NCBI GenBank assembly: GCA_964533785.1
Contig: CAZHNG010000027.1
Location: forward strand, 1-29,901
Direction: 5' to 3'
Source of the DNA: JANQRV01 sp964533785
GTDB lineage: Bacteria > Bacteroidota > Bacteroidia > Chitinophagales > Saprospiraceae
Length of the DNA: 29,901 nt
The translations under genes and the position numbers were made by a program. A model generated the notes under the pieces. The model was not told the origin of the DNA and did not search any database. It worked only from the letters and a program-made list of their open reading frames with translations. Positions within the stretch are counted from its first letter, which is position 1. The number at the start of each line of letters is the position of its first letter. This document shows positions 7,473 through 15,860 of the stretch, one piece after another.

Positions 7473-8969
7473 TCAATACGTTGGTTGAAATTGAAAGTCC
7501 TCGAATTTGAGTATGTGTAAGTATTTATTTTCAAACTTTTCAATAGGGGTTCTTTCCTGGCCGGTCGTAGTCGGCAGAAAAACTTCTTTAAAATCAAAGT
7601 AAGTATGAAGATACCTTTCCGGATTATTCTCGCTGATAAAGTATTGGAATTTCGTACCGTACTGGTTGATCATTCTTCCGAAATACAGTGCTACGTCCCT
7701 GCCAACGTACGCTTCATCCCTGGGGATAAGTCCGTATTTATCAAAAAAGGTACGTTTAAAGCGTTGTGCTTCTTCGGACAACGGATTTAAATACTGACCA
7801 CTGCTTACGTGAACATTCAGTTTATCAAAATAGGCGAAATCAATTCTTTCAAATTTTGTCCATTGCGGCATACCATAGACGGCAACGTAATTGCCATTGT
7901 TTTGGGAGACTTCCAGATCCAATTTACGTAAAAAAGAAAATACAAATCGTTCATCCGTGCTGGAAGGTACGATGAAGATGGTCGTATCAGACAAGGCAAT
8001 GAATGGTAATACATCAATTTCATTAAAACCAGAACCATCTTGTGGGATGTTTAAGATATATTCCCGAAACGATGTAGTATCTCTGCCTCCCGTTAGCGCC
8101 CGGTTTTCTTCTTGAAGGTACTCCATCGCCATTAGTTCCTCCGCGTTGTTTTGGCTGACAACCACGATCTGCTCCGTTGAATAATATTTGCGGGCATGTT
8201 TTACGATGGCCTCCATGTGCGATCTTAACCCCGGACGCACCTGGATATAGTTGGGGTTGCGCAGAGCATCGTTCTGGGGAACATAATGAGGGGAAACGAA
8301 GGTGATATCATTGCGGTTAGCAAATTCGGCAACTAATTCAACATTTTCTTTACGGTATGGCCCAATAATGAGATGAGCATTGTTGATGCCGTTATCCTCG
8401 CGAAGTAATTTACTTACCTGCCTCGGTTGACCTCCCGTGTCAAATACGGAAACGTTGAGTTTGACATCTTCTGTACTGAGCTCTTCAAACGCAATCTGCA
8501 TCCCCCCGTAAAAGTGTAACGCCCAATTTGAAATGGGGTCAATACGGTCTGCTTCCGGATTGAATCGATCAGTAATGAATGGTAGTAATACGGAGATGTT
8601 GTAAGAAGAAAGTAGTTCAGAGCCGTACTGACCCGTTCCCAGGCGTTCAACTAAGTTCTCACTGTTAACGCCGACTCCCTCTGAAGTGATCACGGCAGCT
8701 TCCAGTTCTTTCCAGAAAATGGTGTCGAGCACTTCTTTGGGCACTTCTTCCGGTTCAATATAGGTTCCCGTTTCCGGGTCGTAAACTCTGCGTCCGGTAA
8801 GCGGATCTAACTCTTCAACATCGTCTCCATTGTCATCGTTCCTCACCGTTCTGTCCTGTGCTTTACGGAAAAGATCACAAGATGATAAACTGATCAAAAC
8901 GGACAATAGTGTGAATAGTAAAACCCTATTCCCAGTCAATAGTAGATGGTGGTTTGGTACTGATATCAT
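7473..8969 (-). CDS. Lipoprotein with periplasmic-binding (type 1) fold
   Basis: This 498-residue predicted lipoprotein has the lipobox LSSC at Cys31 after a hydrophobic stretch (VLLFTLLSVLISLSSC). An acidic, low-complexity linker follows to about residue 110. The remainder (YNISVLLPFITDRF onwards) resembles Peripla_BP_6/LpoA-like substrate-binding domains: a first Rossmann-like lobe with GGMQIAFEEL and HLIIGPYRKENVELVAEFAN, a hinge around TFVSPHYVPQND, and a second lobe with IVVVSQNNAEELMAMEYL. It may bind a small ligand or act as a cell-wall synthase activator, and the sequence does not decide which. The start overlaps the 3' end of guaA by 44 bp, which places it directly downstream in the same transcription unit. 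A TTG at 8939 is an alternative start that shortens the overlap to 14 bp. Confidence 0.8.
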   Translation of the reverse strand: MISVPNHHLLLTGNRVLLFTLLSVLISLSSCDLFRKAQDRTVRNDDNGDDVEELDPLTGRRVYDPETGTYIEPEEVPKEVLDTIFWKELEAAVITSEGVGVNSENLVERLGTGQYGSELLSSYNISVLLPFITDRFNPEADRIDPISNWALHFYGGMQIAFEELSTEDVKLNVSVFDTGGQPRQVSKLLREDNGINNAHLIIGPYRKENVELVAEFANRNDITFVSPHYVPQNDALRNPNYIQVRPGLRSHMEAIVKHARKYYSTEQIVVVSQNNAEELMAMEYLQEENRALTGGRDTTSFREYILNIPQDGSGFNEIDVLPFIALSDTTIFIVPSSTDERFVFSFLRKLDLEVSQNNGNYVAVYGMPQWTKFERIDFAYFDKLNVHVSSGQYLNPLSEEAQRFKRTFFDKYGLIPRDEAYVGRDVALYFGRMINQYGTKFQYFISENNPERYLHTYFDFKEVFLPTTTGQERTPIEKFENKYLHILKFEDFQFQPTY

Positions 8970-10467
8970 ATACTACTCGGTTTATGCCTTTTACTTGGTT
9001 AATTATTTCGCTTGATACTGTAGCTAGAAAGTCGTGAGGCAATCGGCTCCATTCTGCAGTCATTCCATCTACTGAATTTACTGCCCTTAAAACGACGGTG
9101 GACTCGTACGTCCGCTCATCCCCCATTACCCCTACTGACTTTATGGGCAAAAGAATACAGGCGGCTTGCCATACTTTATCATACAGATCATACTCCTGCA
9201 ATTTACGAATAAATATCTCATCGGCTTCCTGCAGTAATTTTACTTTTTCTGCGGTGACATCACCAAGGATCCTAATGCCAAGGCCTGGCCCGGGGAAGGG
9301 GTGTCTTCCCAGAATAGCCGATGGAACCCCCAGCGTTTTACCAACTTCGCGTACTTCGTCTTTGAAAAGCATGCGAAGTGGTTCTACAATTTTTAAATGC
9401 AACACTTCCGGTAAGCCCCCGACGTTGTGGTGCGATTTGATCGTAACCGATGGGCCATGAACGGAGACGGATTCAATCACATCAGGATAGATGGTTCCTT
9501 GTCCCAGCCATTCCACTTCTTCGATCTTCGCAGCTTCCTCCTGAAATACTTCAATAAAGACCCGGCCTATAGCCTTTCTTTTGTGTTCAGGATCGGAAAT
9601 CCCTTTGAGAGCTTGGTAAAACTTTTCTTCGGCATTAATGCCTATAACGTGCAAGCCCATGTGTTCATAAGAGGCGAGTACTTTTTCGAATTCATTTTTC
9701 CGAAGTAAGCCGTTATCGACAAAAAAGCAAATTAATTGATCTCCAATTGCTCTTTGCAAAAGTGCTGCTGCTACTGTAGAATCCACTCCGCCGGATAAGC
9801 CCATTAAGACGTGTTCGTCGCCGACCCTTTGACGAAGTTGTTCTACCGTTTCTTCTACGAAGGCTCTCGGTGTCCAGTCGGGCGCACAGCCGGCAATATC
9901 AAAAAGGAAATTGCTTAATAATTGTTTGCCGTCAATACTGTGGGTTACTTCCGGATGGAATTGTATACAGTAAACAGGGGAGGAGTAAGTCTCTGGATCA
10001 GACCGGAATGCAGCAACATCAATACTTTCGGTACTTGCTACGGTATTGAACAAGGGAGGAATGTCCAGAATAGTATCTCCGTGGGACATCCAAACTTGCG
10101 TGTTTTCTTCTATGTCTTTGAATAATGGATCCTTTGTTTTGATTTTATTCAGCAGTGCTTTGCCGTATTCTCTTTTATCAGATTTCGCTACCCGGCCACC
10201 GAAGGCGTTGGCTATATACTGGGCACCGTAACAAATCGCCAAAACAGGTACTTTCCCAATGATAGGAGTTAGATCAAACTGGAGTGCGTTTGCATCTAAT
10301 ACCGAAAAAGGACTGCCCGATAGAATCACGGCATTGATATCCTCACTCAGCTCTATTGGCTCATTGTAAGGTAGAATTTCCCCGTACACCTTCAATTCTC
10401 TGACCCTGCGGGCAATCAATTGGGTGTATTGTGATCCAAAATCCAAAATAAGTACCCTTCCTTCCAT
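8926..10467 (-). CDS. guaA: GMP synthase (glutamine-hydrolysing)
   Basis: This 513-residue enzyme converts XMP, ATP and glutamine to GMP in purine synthesis in the cytoplasm. The glutamine amidotransferase domain comes first, with catalytic Cys79 in AICYGAQYIA and the His/Glu pair in QFHPEVTHS. The ATP pyrophosphatase domain follows with its PP-loop LSGGVDSTVAALL, and the C-terminal dimerisation domain ends in the family-typical KPPSTIDWE. The start at 10467 (MEGRVLILDFGSQYTQ) is chosen because it gives the canonical N-terminus; an ATG 26 codons upstream would add a proline-rich tail not seen in the family. The periplasmic-binding lipoprotein gene begins inside its 3' end. Confidence 0.97.
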   Translation of the reverse strand: MEGRVLILDFGSQYTQLIARRVRELKVYGEILPYNEPIELSEDINAVILSGSPFSVLDANALQFDLTPIIGKVPVLAICYGAQYIANAFGGRVAKSDKREYGKALLNKIKTKDPLFKDIEENTQVWMSHGDTILDIPPLFNTVASTESIDVAAFRSDPETYSSPVYCIQFHPEVTHSIDGKQLLSNFLFDIAGCAPDWTPRAFVEETVEQLRQRVGDEHVLMGLSGGVDSTVAAALLQRAIGDQLICFFVDNGLLRKNEFEKVLASYEHMGLHVIGINAEEKFYQALKGISDPEHKRKAIGRVFIEVFQEEAAKIEEVEWLGQGTIYPDVIESVSVHGPSVTIKSHHNVGGLPEVLHLKIVEPLRMLFKDEVREVGKTLGVPSAILGRHPFPGPGLGIRILGDVTAEKVKLLQEADEIFIRKLQEYDLYDKVWQAACILLPIKSVGVMGDERTYESTVVLRAVNSVDGMTAEWSRLPHDFLATVSSEIINQVKGINRVVYDISTKPPSTIDWE

Positions 10468-10641
10468 AAGGCAAATATAATATTTGTTTGGTATTAAAAC
10501 CGGGAGAGTGAAAGGAAGGGGTAATACAAGGGGGCCAGTTAGCAATAAAAATAAAGGGTGAGGAGATATTTATTCATTGATCGGATAGTACTTGGCCATG
10601 GTAACCACTTAAAGTTAAAAAATTTTCAAAATCATTGATGT

Positions 10642-10947
10642 TTAATATGTCCCACACCGCTTGTTTTTTGTCTTTTTGTTGCAGGTAATAGGCTTTTGTA
10701 ATTTGAAAACCCAGCCAGTAGCGCTTTCAATCCGATATCTGATGAATCCTTGTACTCCCGCCGAACCTTCTTCGAGGTATTTGGCAAAATATTTTGCCTT
10801 GAATTTTGGCTTTGCGGAATCGTAGCATTCCCAAAACAGGTCAATATCTGAAGTGATAATATTAGCTTCCGACGGAGCGCTATTTTGTGAATGGGTCACT
10901 GATACGGAAAAAACGATAATAATGAAATATAAGCTTGCTTTTTTCAT
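10642..10947 (-). pseudogene. Truncated DUF2268 (Zn-protease-like) gene
   Basis: The 101-codon reading frame encodes a signal peptide (MKKASLYFIIIVFSVSVTHSQ) followed by DIDLFWECYDSAKPKFKAKYF and YLEEGSAGVQGFIRYRIESA. This matches my recollection of the N-terminal part of exported DUF2268 proteins, which are typically about 300 residues and carry an HExxH site further on. The frame then runs into an unrelated Lys/Asn-rich tail. In another frame of the same strand (about 10632-10750) the segment SNYKSLLPATKRQKT looks like the expected continuation, suggesting a frameshift. Only about 170 bp separate it from guaA, so the catalytic part is missing. It is best read as a decayed remnant, though a short secreted protein cannot be excluded. 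Confidence 0.55.
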
Positions 10948-10999
10948 GAGAGCGCATTTTATGAAGCTATTGTTAAATAAAAAGCGAAGTTGCTATCCC

Positions 11000-11031
11000 A
11001 AAACGTCCAGTTTTTTTGCCGGGTACGTTTT
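11000..11031. other. Small inverted repeat downstream of the BlaI-type gene
   Basis: AAAACGT (11000-11006) and ACGTTTT (11025-11031) form a 7-bp stem with an 18-nt loop containing a T-run. It lies between the BlaI-type stop at 11082 and the DUF2268 remnant. It might help end the regulator transcript, but the stem is A/T-rich and the case is weak. Confidence 0.25.
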
Positions 11032-11081
11032 TCAAAAGATCTGTACAATGATTGATTTAAAGAAAGGAAAAAATCTTTATT

Positions 11082-11468
11082 TTATCTTTTGTCTTTGGCG
11101 GTTGCTATCAATGATTCTAATTCGTCAAGTTCTTCGTCAGTTAAATGCTGGTCTGAATGATCCAAAAAACTGGCTACAGCCTCCGAAATGGAGCCCTGGA
11201 AAAAAGTCTTTAGGACGTGATTGAGGCTCTTTTTTCGGATCTTTTCAGGGGCGATAGTAGCTTCGTACACGTATTGCCTACCAGATTTTGAGTGCTTTAA
11301 GTACCCTTTTTCCTCCAGGATACCCAGGATTTTGCGTACGGTTGCGTACCCGGGCGGATCTTCCATTTTATCCCTGACTTCCTGGGCAGTCAGATTCCCG
11401 TACTGGTAAATAATGTCCATAATCTGCCGTTCGCGCTTCGACAGTTGTTGTAACGATGCATCTTTCAT
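11082..11468 (-). CDS. BlaI/MecI/CopY-family transcriptional repressor
   Basis: This 128-residue DNA-binding protein starts at 11468 (MKDASLQQLSKRERQIMDIIYQYG); an ATG 12 codons further upstream gives an atypical extension. The winged helix is clear: LSKRERQIMDIIYQYGNLTAQEVRDKM, then the recognition segment GYATVRKILGILEEKGYLKHSKSGRQYVYEA. The C-terminal dimerisation helix with LNHVLKTFFQGSISEAVASFLDH is also typical. In this family the partner is normally a BlaR1/MecR1 (M56) sensor protease that cleaves the repressor. None is encoded next to it here, so this is an orphan copy. It is divergent from the Gfo/Idh/MocA oxidoreductase gene, and the shared intergenic region contains several TGTGA/TCACA half-sites that could be its operators. 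Confidence 0.92.
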   Translation of the reverse strand: MKDASLQQLSKRERQIMDIIYQYGNLTAQEVRDKMEDPPGYATVRKILGILEEKGYLKHSKSGRQYVYEATIAPEKIRKKSLNHVLKTFFQGSISEAVASFLDHSDQHLTDEELDELESLIATAKDKR

Positions 11469-11482
11469 ATAAAATAAATTGA

Positions 11483-11554
11483 TGTGAAATTTTTCACACT
11501 TCAAATGTGAGGATAATATTTTTAACCTCCAAATAAAATGCGAATTTTTTCACA
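11483..11554. promoter_or_regulatory. Cluster of TGTGA/TCACA half-sites (candidate operators)
   Basis: The divergent intergenic region holds TGTGAAAT/TTTTCACA, a 16-bp near-palindrome at 11483-11498 with 7 of 8 arm matches. TGTGA at 11506-11510 forms a second inverted pair with TCACA at 11494-11498. A third imperfect copy at 11539-11554 ends in TTTTCACA. The spacing and symmetry suit a dimeric winged-helix repressor such as the neighbouring BlaI-type protein. The link to that regulator is inferred from position. Confidence 0.5.
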
Positions 11555-11627
11555 TTTTATTTGGAATTTTTTGCTACATTTATTGGGGAACAACAAATTA
11601 TCTACAACTAAAATACATCGAAACAAA

Positions 11628-12971
11628 ATGAAAAGATCGCGAAGAAAGTTTTTGGAAAAGTCAGGTATTGCGCTGGCGGGGGTTGGGGCATCACAATTTG
11701 TTCCCGCTCCATTATTTTCACGGTCCGGTTCTATTTCGCCGAATGAGAAATTGAACATTGGCGTGATCGGGTGTAATGGGATGGGTTGGTCGAATACCAA
11801 TTCATTATTGAAAATGGCGGATGTGGATTGCATTGCCGTTTGTGATGTTGACCAGTCTGTGATTGACAGGAGGTCAGCCAATGTTGAAGGACTTAGGGGG
11901 CATAAGCCAGAGGCTTACAAAGATTACCGCAAGCTGTTAGAGAACAACGATATTGATGCGGTAGTCATTGGCACACCGGATCATTGGCATTGCAAAATGA
12001 TGGTTGATGCAGTAGAAGCGGGCAAGCATGTGTACGTAGAAAAACCGGCAGCCAATACGATTGAGGAATGCCAGATTATGATCGATGCAGCAAAGAAATA
12101 CGGTAAAATCGTACAAGTAGGGCAATGGCAACGTAGCGGACCGCATTATGCGGATGCTATCGACTTCGTACAATCGGGAAAGCTTGGTAACATTCGCCTG
12201 GTAAAGGTATGGGCATACCAGGGTTGGATGGAACCGGTACCGGTAAGACCTGATGGTACACCACCGGATGGTGTTGATTATGAAATGTGGTTAGGGCCTG
12301 CACCTAAGCGTCCTTTCAATCCTAATCGGTTTCACTTTAATTTTCGCTGGTTTTGGGACTATGCCGGCGGATTGATGACGGATTGGGGGGTTCACGAAAT
12401 TGACATCGCGCTGTTTGCCATGAAGGCCAGTGCTCCAAAATCGGTTGTTGCTTCCGGTGGTAAGTTTGCTTATCCGGATGATGCTTCTGAAACTCCGGAT
12501 ACCCTGCAAACCGTTTTTGAATACGATAATTTTAACATGCTGTGGGAACATGCTACGGGCATTGACAACGGCAATTACGGCCGGACGGAAGGAATTGCCT
12601 TTATCGGAAATAACGGTACGCTGGTCGTCAACCGGCAAGGCTGGGAAATTATTCCGGAGACGGAAAGAGAAGATGGTATGATAAAATATAAAATGCCCGA
12701 CATTCCTGACCAGCCCCGTCAACAAAATTACTTAGATCTGCACACCCAGAATTTTGTACAAGCCATCAGGGATAATGATCCATCAATCCTTAAATGTGCT
12801 ATGGAAACCGGTTCCGTTGCGGCGATTAACGCACAAATGGGTAATATCGCCTATAAAGTAGGCCGCAAGATCTACTGGGATGCCAACAGCAATACTTTCA
12901 AAGGAGACGAAGAAGCTAATCAGTTGATCAAAGCTGATTACCATAATGGGTGGAAGGTGCCGATGAGTTAA
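11628..12971 (+). CDS. Tat-exported Gfo/Idh/MocA family oxidoreductase
   Basis: This 447-residue protein starts at 11628, which gives a twin-arginine type leader: MKRSRRKFLEKSGIALAGVGAS. An upstream in-frame ATG at 11538 lies inside the regulatory region and is not used. The NAD(P)-binding domain follows with LNIGVIGCNGMGWSN (43-56), then IGTPDHWHCKMMVDAVEAGK and the family hallmark EKP (138-140). The second domain includes GGLMTDWGVHEIDIALFAM. Family members oxidise, epimerise or hydrolyse sugars using a tightly bound cofactor, and the Tat leader implies folding with the cofactor before export. The substrate is unknown. It is divergent from the BlaI-type repressor, which may control it. Confidence 0.92.
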   Translation: MKRSRRKFLEKSGIALAGVGASQFVPAPLFSRSGSISPNEKLNIGVIGCNGMGWSNTNSLLKMADVDCIAVCDVDQSVIDRRSANVEGLRGHKPEAYKDYRKLLENNDIDAVVIGTPDHWHCKMMVDAVEAGKHVYVEKPAANTIEECQIMIDAAKKYGKIVQVGQWQRSGPHYADAIDFVQSGKLGNIRLVKVWAYQGWMEPVPVRPDGTPPDGVDYEMWLGPAPKRPFNPNRFHFNFRWFWDYAGGLMTDWGVHEIDIALFAMKASAPKSVVASGGKFAYPDDASETPDTLQTVFEYDNFNMLWEHATGIDNGNYGRTEGIAFIGNNGTLVVNRQGWEIIPETEREDGMIKYKMPDIPDQPRQQNYLDLHTQNFVQAIRDNDPSILKCAMETGSVAAINAQMGNIAYKVGRKIYWDANSNTFKGDEEANQLIKADYHNGWKVPMS

Positions 12972-12991
12972 TACAAGTTTGGACGAGTTAG

Positions 12992-13022
12992 CGAGTTAGT
13001 ACGGGTTACCTGTACTAATTCG
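12992..13022 (+). terminator. Strong hairpin terminator after the oxidoreductase gene
   Basis: This 31-bp near-palindrome can fold on the plus strand into a stem with only two G-U wobbles and an unpaired centre. It contains AGTAC...GTACT and GGT...ACC pairs and is followed by TTTTCTT. It lies between the convergent oxidoreductase and nusB genes. On the minus strand the two wobbles become A-C mismatches and no T-run follows, so it should mainly end the plus-strand transcript. Its left arm overlaps two 8-bp units beginning GAGTTAG. Confidence 0.6.
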
Positions 13023-13027
13023 TTTTC

Positions 13028-13963
13028 TTACTCTGCCAACCCTCTCCCTTCCTTAACGATTTTCCCTTCCTGGTTTAATTTTTTCATGAGGCGGTCGAGG
13101 ATACCGTTGATAAAGTCTTTACTTTTGTCCGTGCTGTATTGTTTGGAAATGTCGACAAATTCGTTGAGCGTAACTTTAGTGGGGATAGTAGGGAAGTTTG
13201 TCAATTCGGCAAGGGCCATTTTGAGCAGTATCATATCAATGATGGCTACCCGGTCCACGTCCCAATTTTTCAAGGTTGGTTTAATCAGGTTTAACAAGTT
13301 GTTGTCATTATCGTGGACGAAATGGAGTAGGGTTTCTCCAAAATCAACAGTAGTTTCTGTGGGTGGGCGGTGTTCTTGAAAAAAGGGGCCGTCATTTGGT
13401 AAAGCTTTAATCGATCTTTTGATAGCGCCCATGACAAGAGATTGATCATCAGACCAGAAAGGATAATGATCTTCAATGGATTCCGTAAATAACTCGTTGT
13501 TAACGCAATGCTTATACAAATCCAGTAAAATCTGGCGGTGATCTTCTTCTGTATTGTCCTGCCTTTTGATATACTCTTTGTAGGCTTTTGTTTTGGCAAA
13601 GTTGTGATAAATTAACCGGATATTATCTGCATTGATTTTCTGTGGCAGCTTTTTTTCACGAAAAAGGTCTTGTAGTTCGCTATTTTTGACCAAGGACTGG
13701 GTGAGCGGATTGGTGAAAAATTTTGCCGTAAATAGTTTGTCTTCTTCTGAAGGAAGTAGTTTGGAGGATTTTTTTTGTTTATCCTTCTTAGCATAGGATG
13801 CGATCTGGATTAACAACAGGAGGTTGAACAGATAGAGTTCATAGGAACTCTGAACGCTCTGACGGTAACGTTGCATTGCAATCGAAAAGGGGAGTTTGGT
13901 ATCCCTGCTCATTGAGTATAGAACCTGCATTACTTTTATGCGGATATTCCTCCTACTTAGCAT
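13028..13963 (-). CDS. nusB: Transcription antitermination factor NusB
   Basis: This 311-residue protein has the canonical N-terminus MLSRRNIRIKVMQVLYSMSRD and a C-terminal NusB core with WDVDRVAIIDMILLKMALAELTNF, PTKVTLNEFVDISKQYSTDKSKDFINGILDRL. The second half is the all-helical RNA-binding domain that joins NusE (S10) on boxA RNA for rRNA antitermination. The family is about 140 residues in Proteobacteria, while Bacteroidota versions carry a long insertion after the first helix, as here. The adjacent gene, transcribed in the same direction upstream, is trmN6, separated by about 64 bp. Confidence 0.94.
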   Translation of the reverse strand: MLSRRNIRIKVMQVLYSMSRDTKLPFSIAMQRYRQSVQSSYELYLFNLLLLIQIASYAKKDKQKKSSKLLPSEEDKLFTAKFFTNPLTQSLVKNSELQDLFREKKLPQKINADNIRLIYHNFAKTKAYKEYIKRQDNTEEDHRQILLDLYKHCVNNELFTESIEDHYPFWSDDQSLVMGAIKRSIKALPNDGPFFQEHRPPTETTVDFGETLLHFVHDNDNNLLNLIKPTLKNWDVDRVAIIDMILLKMALAELTNFPTIPTKVTLNEFVDISKQYSTDKSKDFINGILDRLMKKLNQEGKIVKEGRGLAE

Positions 13964-14027
13964 GATAAACGGTCTTCTTCATTTTAAGGATCTTCGTCAA
14001 TGACAAAGAAACATAATTTTGAAAGAA

Positions 14028-14756
14028 TTACATATTTAAATAGAATTCTTTTGTCAATTCTACGTATTCATCGGTATAGTCGTTGCGTTTTTCCTTTTGA
14101 ATAATCAGTTGATCTTTAGTCAGGGCAATTTCTTTTTTCCCGAAACGCATCAATAATCTTTCTATTTGTTTATCGGCTTTGGGGTAAACTTCGGTGATAT
14201 GGGAACAATACAATTGATACCTGACGGCCACTTCCTTAAAACGCAATCCCTCAATGTAAGGCAGTATGACAGAAAAGTTGCCCTCGGGAGTGAGTAAAGA
14301 CCTTACGGCGGTTAATAGATCGCCATGAGCGAGTTTGGTGGTATGCCTTACGCTGTTCTTATCCTGGTAGGAAGAAAGTGTACCTCCGGTGAAAAACGGA
14401 GGATTACAAACGATCAGGTCATACTGCATTTGAGAGGATTTACTGTATTCCTGTATAGATTGATGAATAGCGGTTAAACGATCTGTCCAGGCGCAGTTAG
14501 CCATATTAGCTTTAGCTTGATCGAATGATGTGTCATCAATTTCTATTGCGTGAATTTGAGCTTCCGGTATTCTTTGGGCCAGCATGATCGCAATTAAACC
14601 AGTACCGGTACCGATGTCCAATACGGCGTTTACGCCTTCGGTATTTGCCCAAGCACCCAATAAGATCCCGTCAGTACCGACTTTCATTTTACATTTGTCT
14701 TGTGCAAGCGAAAATTGTTTGAATTGAAATACGGTTGAAGAACTATTTTTTGACAT
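14028..14756 (-). CDS. trmN6: tRNA1(Val) (adenine-37-N6)-methyltransferase
   Basis: This 242-residue SAM-dependent methyltransferase of the TrmN6/YfiC family methylates N6 of an adenine in the anticodon loop of tRNA1(Val). The N-terminal FKQFSLAQDKCKMKVGTDGILLGAW is diagnostic for the group. The SAM-binding motif I is AVLDIGTGTGLIAIMLAQR (45-63), followed by the acidic loop HAIEIDD. The N6-adenine signature NPPF sits at 118-121 in LIVCNPPFFTGG. The length matches the family. It is divergent from parB and lies upstream of nusB. A TATATTTG -7 element is present at 14777-14784. Confidence 0.9.
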   Translation of the reverse strand: MSKNSSSTVFQFKQFSLAQDKCKMKVGTDGILLGAWANTEGVNAVLDIGTGTGLIAIMLAQRIPEAQIHAIEIDDTSFDQAKANMANCAWTDRLTAIHQSIQEYSKSSQMQYDLIVCNPPFFTGGTLSSYQDKNSVRHTTKLAHGDLLTAVRSLLTPEGNFSVILPYIEGLRFKEVAVRYQLYCSHITEVYPKADKQIERLLMRFGKKEIALTKDQLIIQKEKRNDYTDEYVELTKEFYLNM

Positions 14757-14776
14757 AGTGTTTTCTTAAATTTTTG

Positions 14777-14784
14777 CAAATATA
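14777..14784 (-). promoter_or_regulatory. -7 promoter element for trmN6
   Basis: On the minus strand this reads TATATTTG, an exact match to the Bacteroidota -7 consensus TAnnTTTG. It lies 21 bp upstream of the trmN6 start codon. No TTG at the usual -33 distance was found, so it is judged on the -7 element and position alone. Confidence 0.5.
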
Positions 14785-14886
14785 CGCTCTGATTAATATT
14801 TGAGGTCATTAAATTGAATTTGCCAATATTTCAATAACTGTTTTGACTTTTTGTTTTAATTCACTAAAATATTCGCAGAACAAACA

Positions 14887-14894
14887 TATATTTG
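14887..14894 (+). promoter_or_regulatory. -7 promoter element for parB
   Basis: TATATTTG on the plus strand matches TAnnTTTG and lies 28 bp upstream of the parB ATG, giving a short 5' leader. The -33 TTG at the standard spacing is missing. Confidence 0.5.
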
Positions 14895-14922
14895 AAGGCA
14901 GTAAAAGAACAGCGGACTCGAA

Positions 14923-15840
14923 ATGGCAAAGAAAATAGCAAAAAAACCGACCAAAGTATCCAGGGATAAATTGGGAGCTGGTATCGGAGCAATATTCAAT
15001 AAGGATATTGATCAGGAGATTGCTTCCAATCCGGAGGAAGTCGTCAAAGAACTTTCCAATTCCATAGCGATGATCCCCGTGGATGCAATTGAGGTTAATC
15101 CCAATCAACCTCGGAACCACTTTGATGAAGAAGCTCTGAAAGAACTGTCGGGCTCCATTGCTACTCACGGTCTTATACAACCCATTACGGTACGCCGGTT
15201 AAATGATGACGAATACCAGTTGATTTCAGGAGAGCGGCGGCTGAGAGCGTCGAAACTTGCCGGATTAAAAGAGGTGCCGGCCTACGTACGTATCGCTAAT
15301 GACCAGCAAATGCTTGAAATGGCGTTAATCGAAAATATTCAACGTGAAGACCTCAATGCCATGGAAATTGCCATCACTTACCAAAGGCTAAAAGAAGAAT
15401 GTGATTTAACTGACGAAAAGTTGTCAGAAAGGGTAGGGAAGAAGCGCTCTACGGTTACCAATTATATGAGATTGCTTCACTTACCGCCAGTTATTCAAAA
15501 TGCGGTTAGGGATAAAGAAATTTCAATGGGACACGCTAGGGCTTTGATTAAAGTGGAAGACTTTGCTACGCAAAATGCCTTATTGAAGAAAACAAAAGAA
15601 GAAGAATTGTCTGTCAGAGAACTTGAGAGGTTGGTTAGTGCTTATAATTCTCCAAAACCGGAACGAAAAGCTAAATCAAAGCTACCTGAGGAATACAGAA
15701 ATGTGGAACAGACCTTCAAAAGCTTTTTTGGCTCCGGAAAAGTGCATATTAAATTAAAAGGAGACGGAAAAGGGCAAATTGTTATTCCTTTTGAACGGGT
15801 AACGGAGTTAAACCAGTTTTTAGACTGTATTAATGAATAA
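14923..15840 (+). CDS. parB: ParB/Spo0J chromosome partitioning protein
   Basis: This 305-residue ParB-family CTPase/DNA-binding protein loads at parS sites near the origin and organises it for segregation. The N-terminal nuclease-like/CTP-binding domain contains NPNQPRNHFDEEAL (59-72), the conserved GERRLRA box (103-109) and ENIQREDLN (137-145). The helix-turn-helix domain follows (LTDEKLSERVGKKRSTVTNYMRLLHL), and the C-terminal dimerisation domain is at about 230-305. The N-terminus is Lys-rich (MAKKIAKKPTK) and includes LGAGIGAIF, similar to the ParA-interacting LGxGLxALI motif. ParA is not adjacent, which is unusual, since parA normally precedes parB. fbaA follows after a 75-bp gap. Confidence 0.94.
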   Translation: MAKKIAKKPTKVSRDKLGAGIGAIFNKDIDQEIASNPEEVVKELSNSIAMIPVDAIEVNPNQPRNHFDEEALKELSGSIATHGLIQPITVRRLNDDEYQLISGERRLRASKLAGLKEVPAYVRIANDQQMLEMALIENIQREDLNAMEIAITYQRLKEECDLTDEKLSERVGKKRSTVTNYMRLLHLPPVIQNAVRDKEISMGHARALIKVEDFATQNALLKKTKEEELSVRELERLVSAYNSPKPERKAKSKLPEEYRNVEQTFKSFFGSGKVHIKLKGDGKGQIVIPFERVTELNQFLDCINE

Positions 15841-15860
15841 TGCTGACGTAACGCTTAGGC

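Noticed and set aside
10472..10479. TATATTTG on the minus strand 4 bp before the guaA start
   Set aside because: A promoter here would make a leaderless message starting at or within the start codon; I treat it as a chance match in AT-rich DNA.
10468..10545. Upstream start for guaA
   Set aside because: It would add a 26-residue proline-rich tail not found in GMP synthases; MEGRVLILDFGSQ is the family start.
10853..11224. Plus-strand 123-codon frame
   Set aside because: It overlaps the DUF2268 remnant and the BlaI-type gene on the other strand and shows no family features or signal peptide.
12291..12725. Minus-strand 144-codon frame within the oxidoreductase gene
   Set aside because: It is antisense to a well-conserved domain and has no recognisable motifs.
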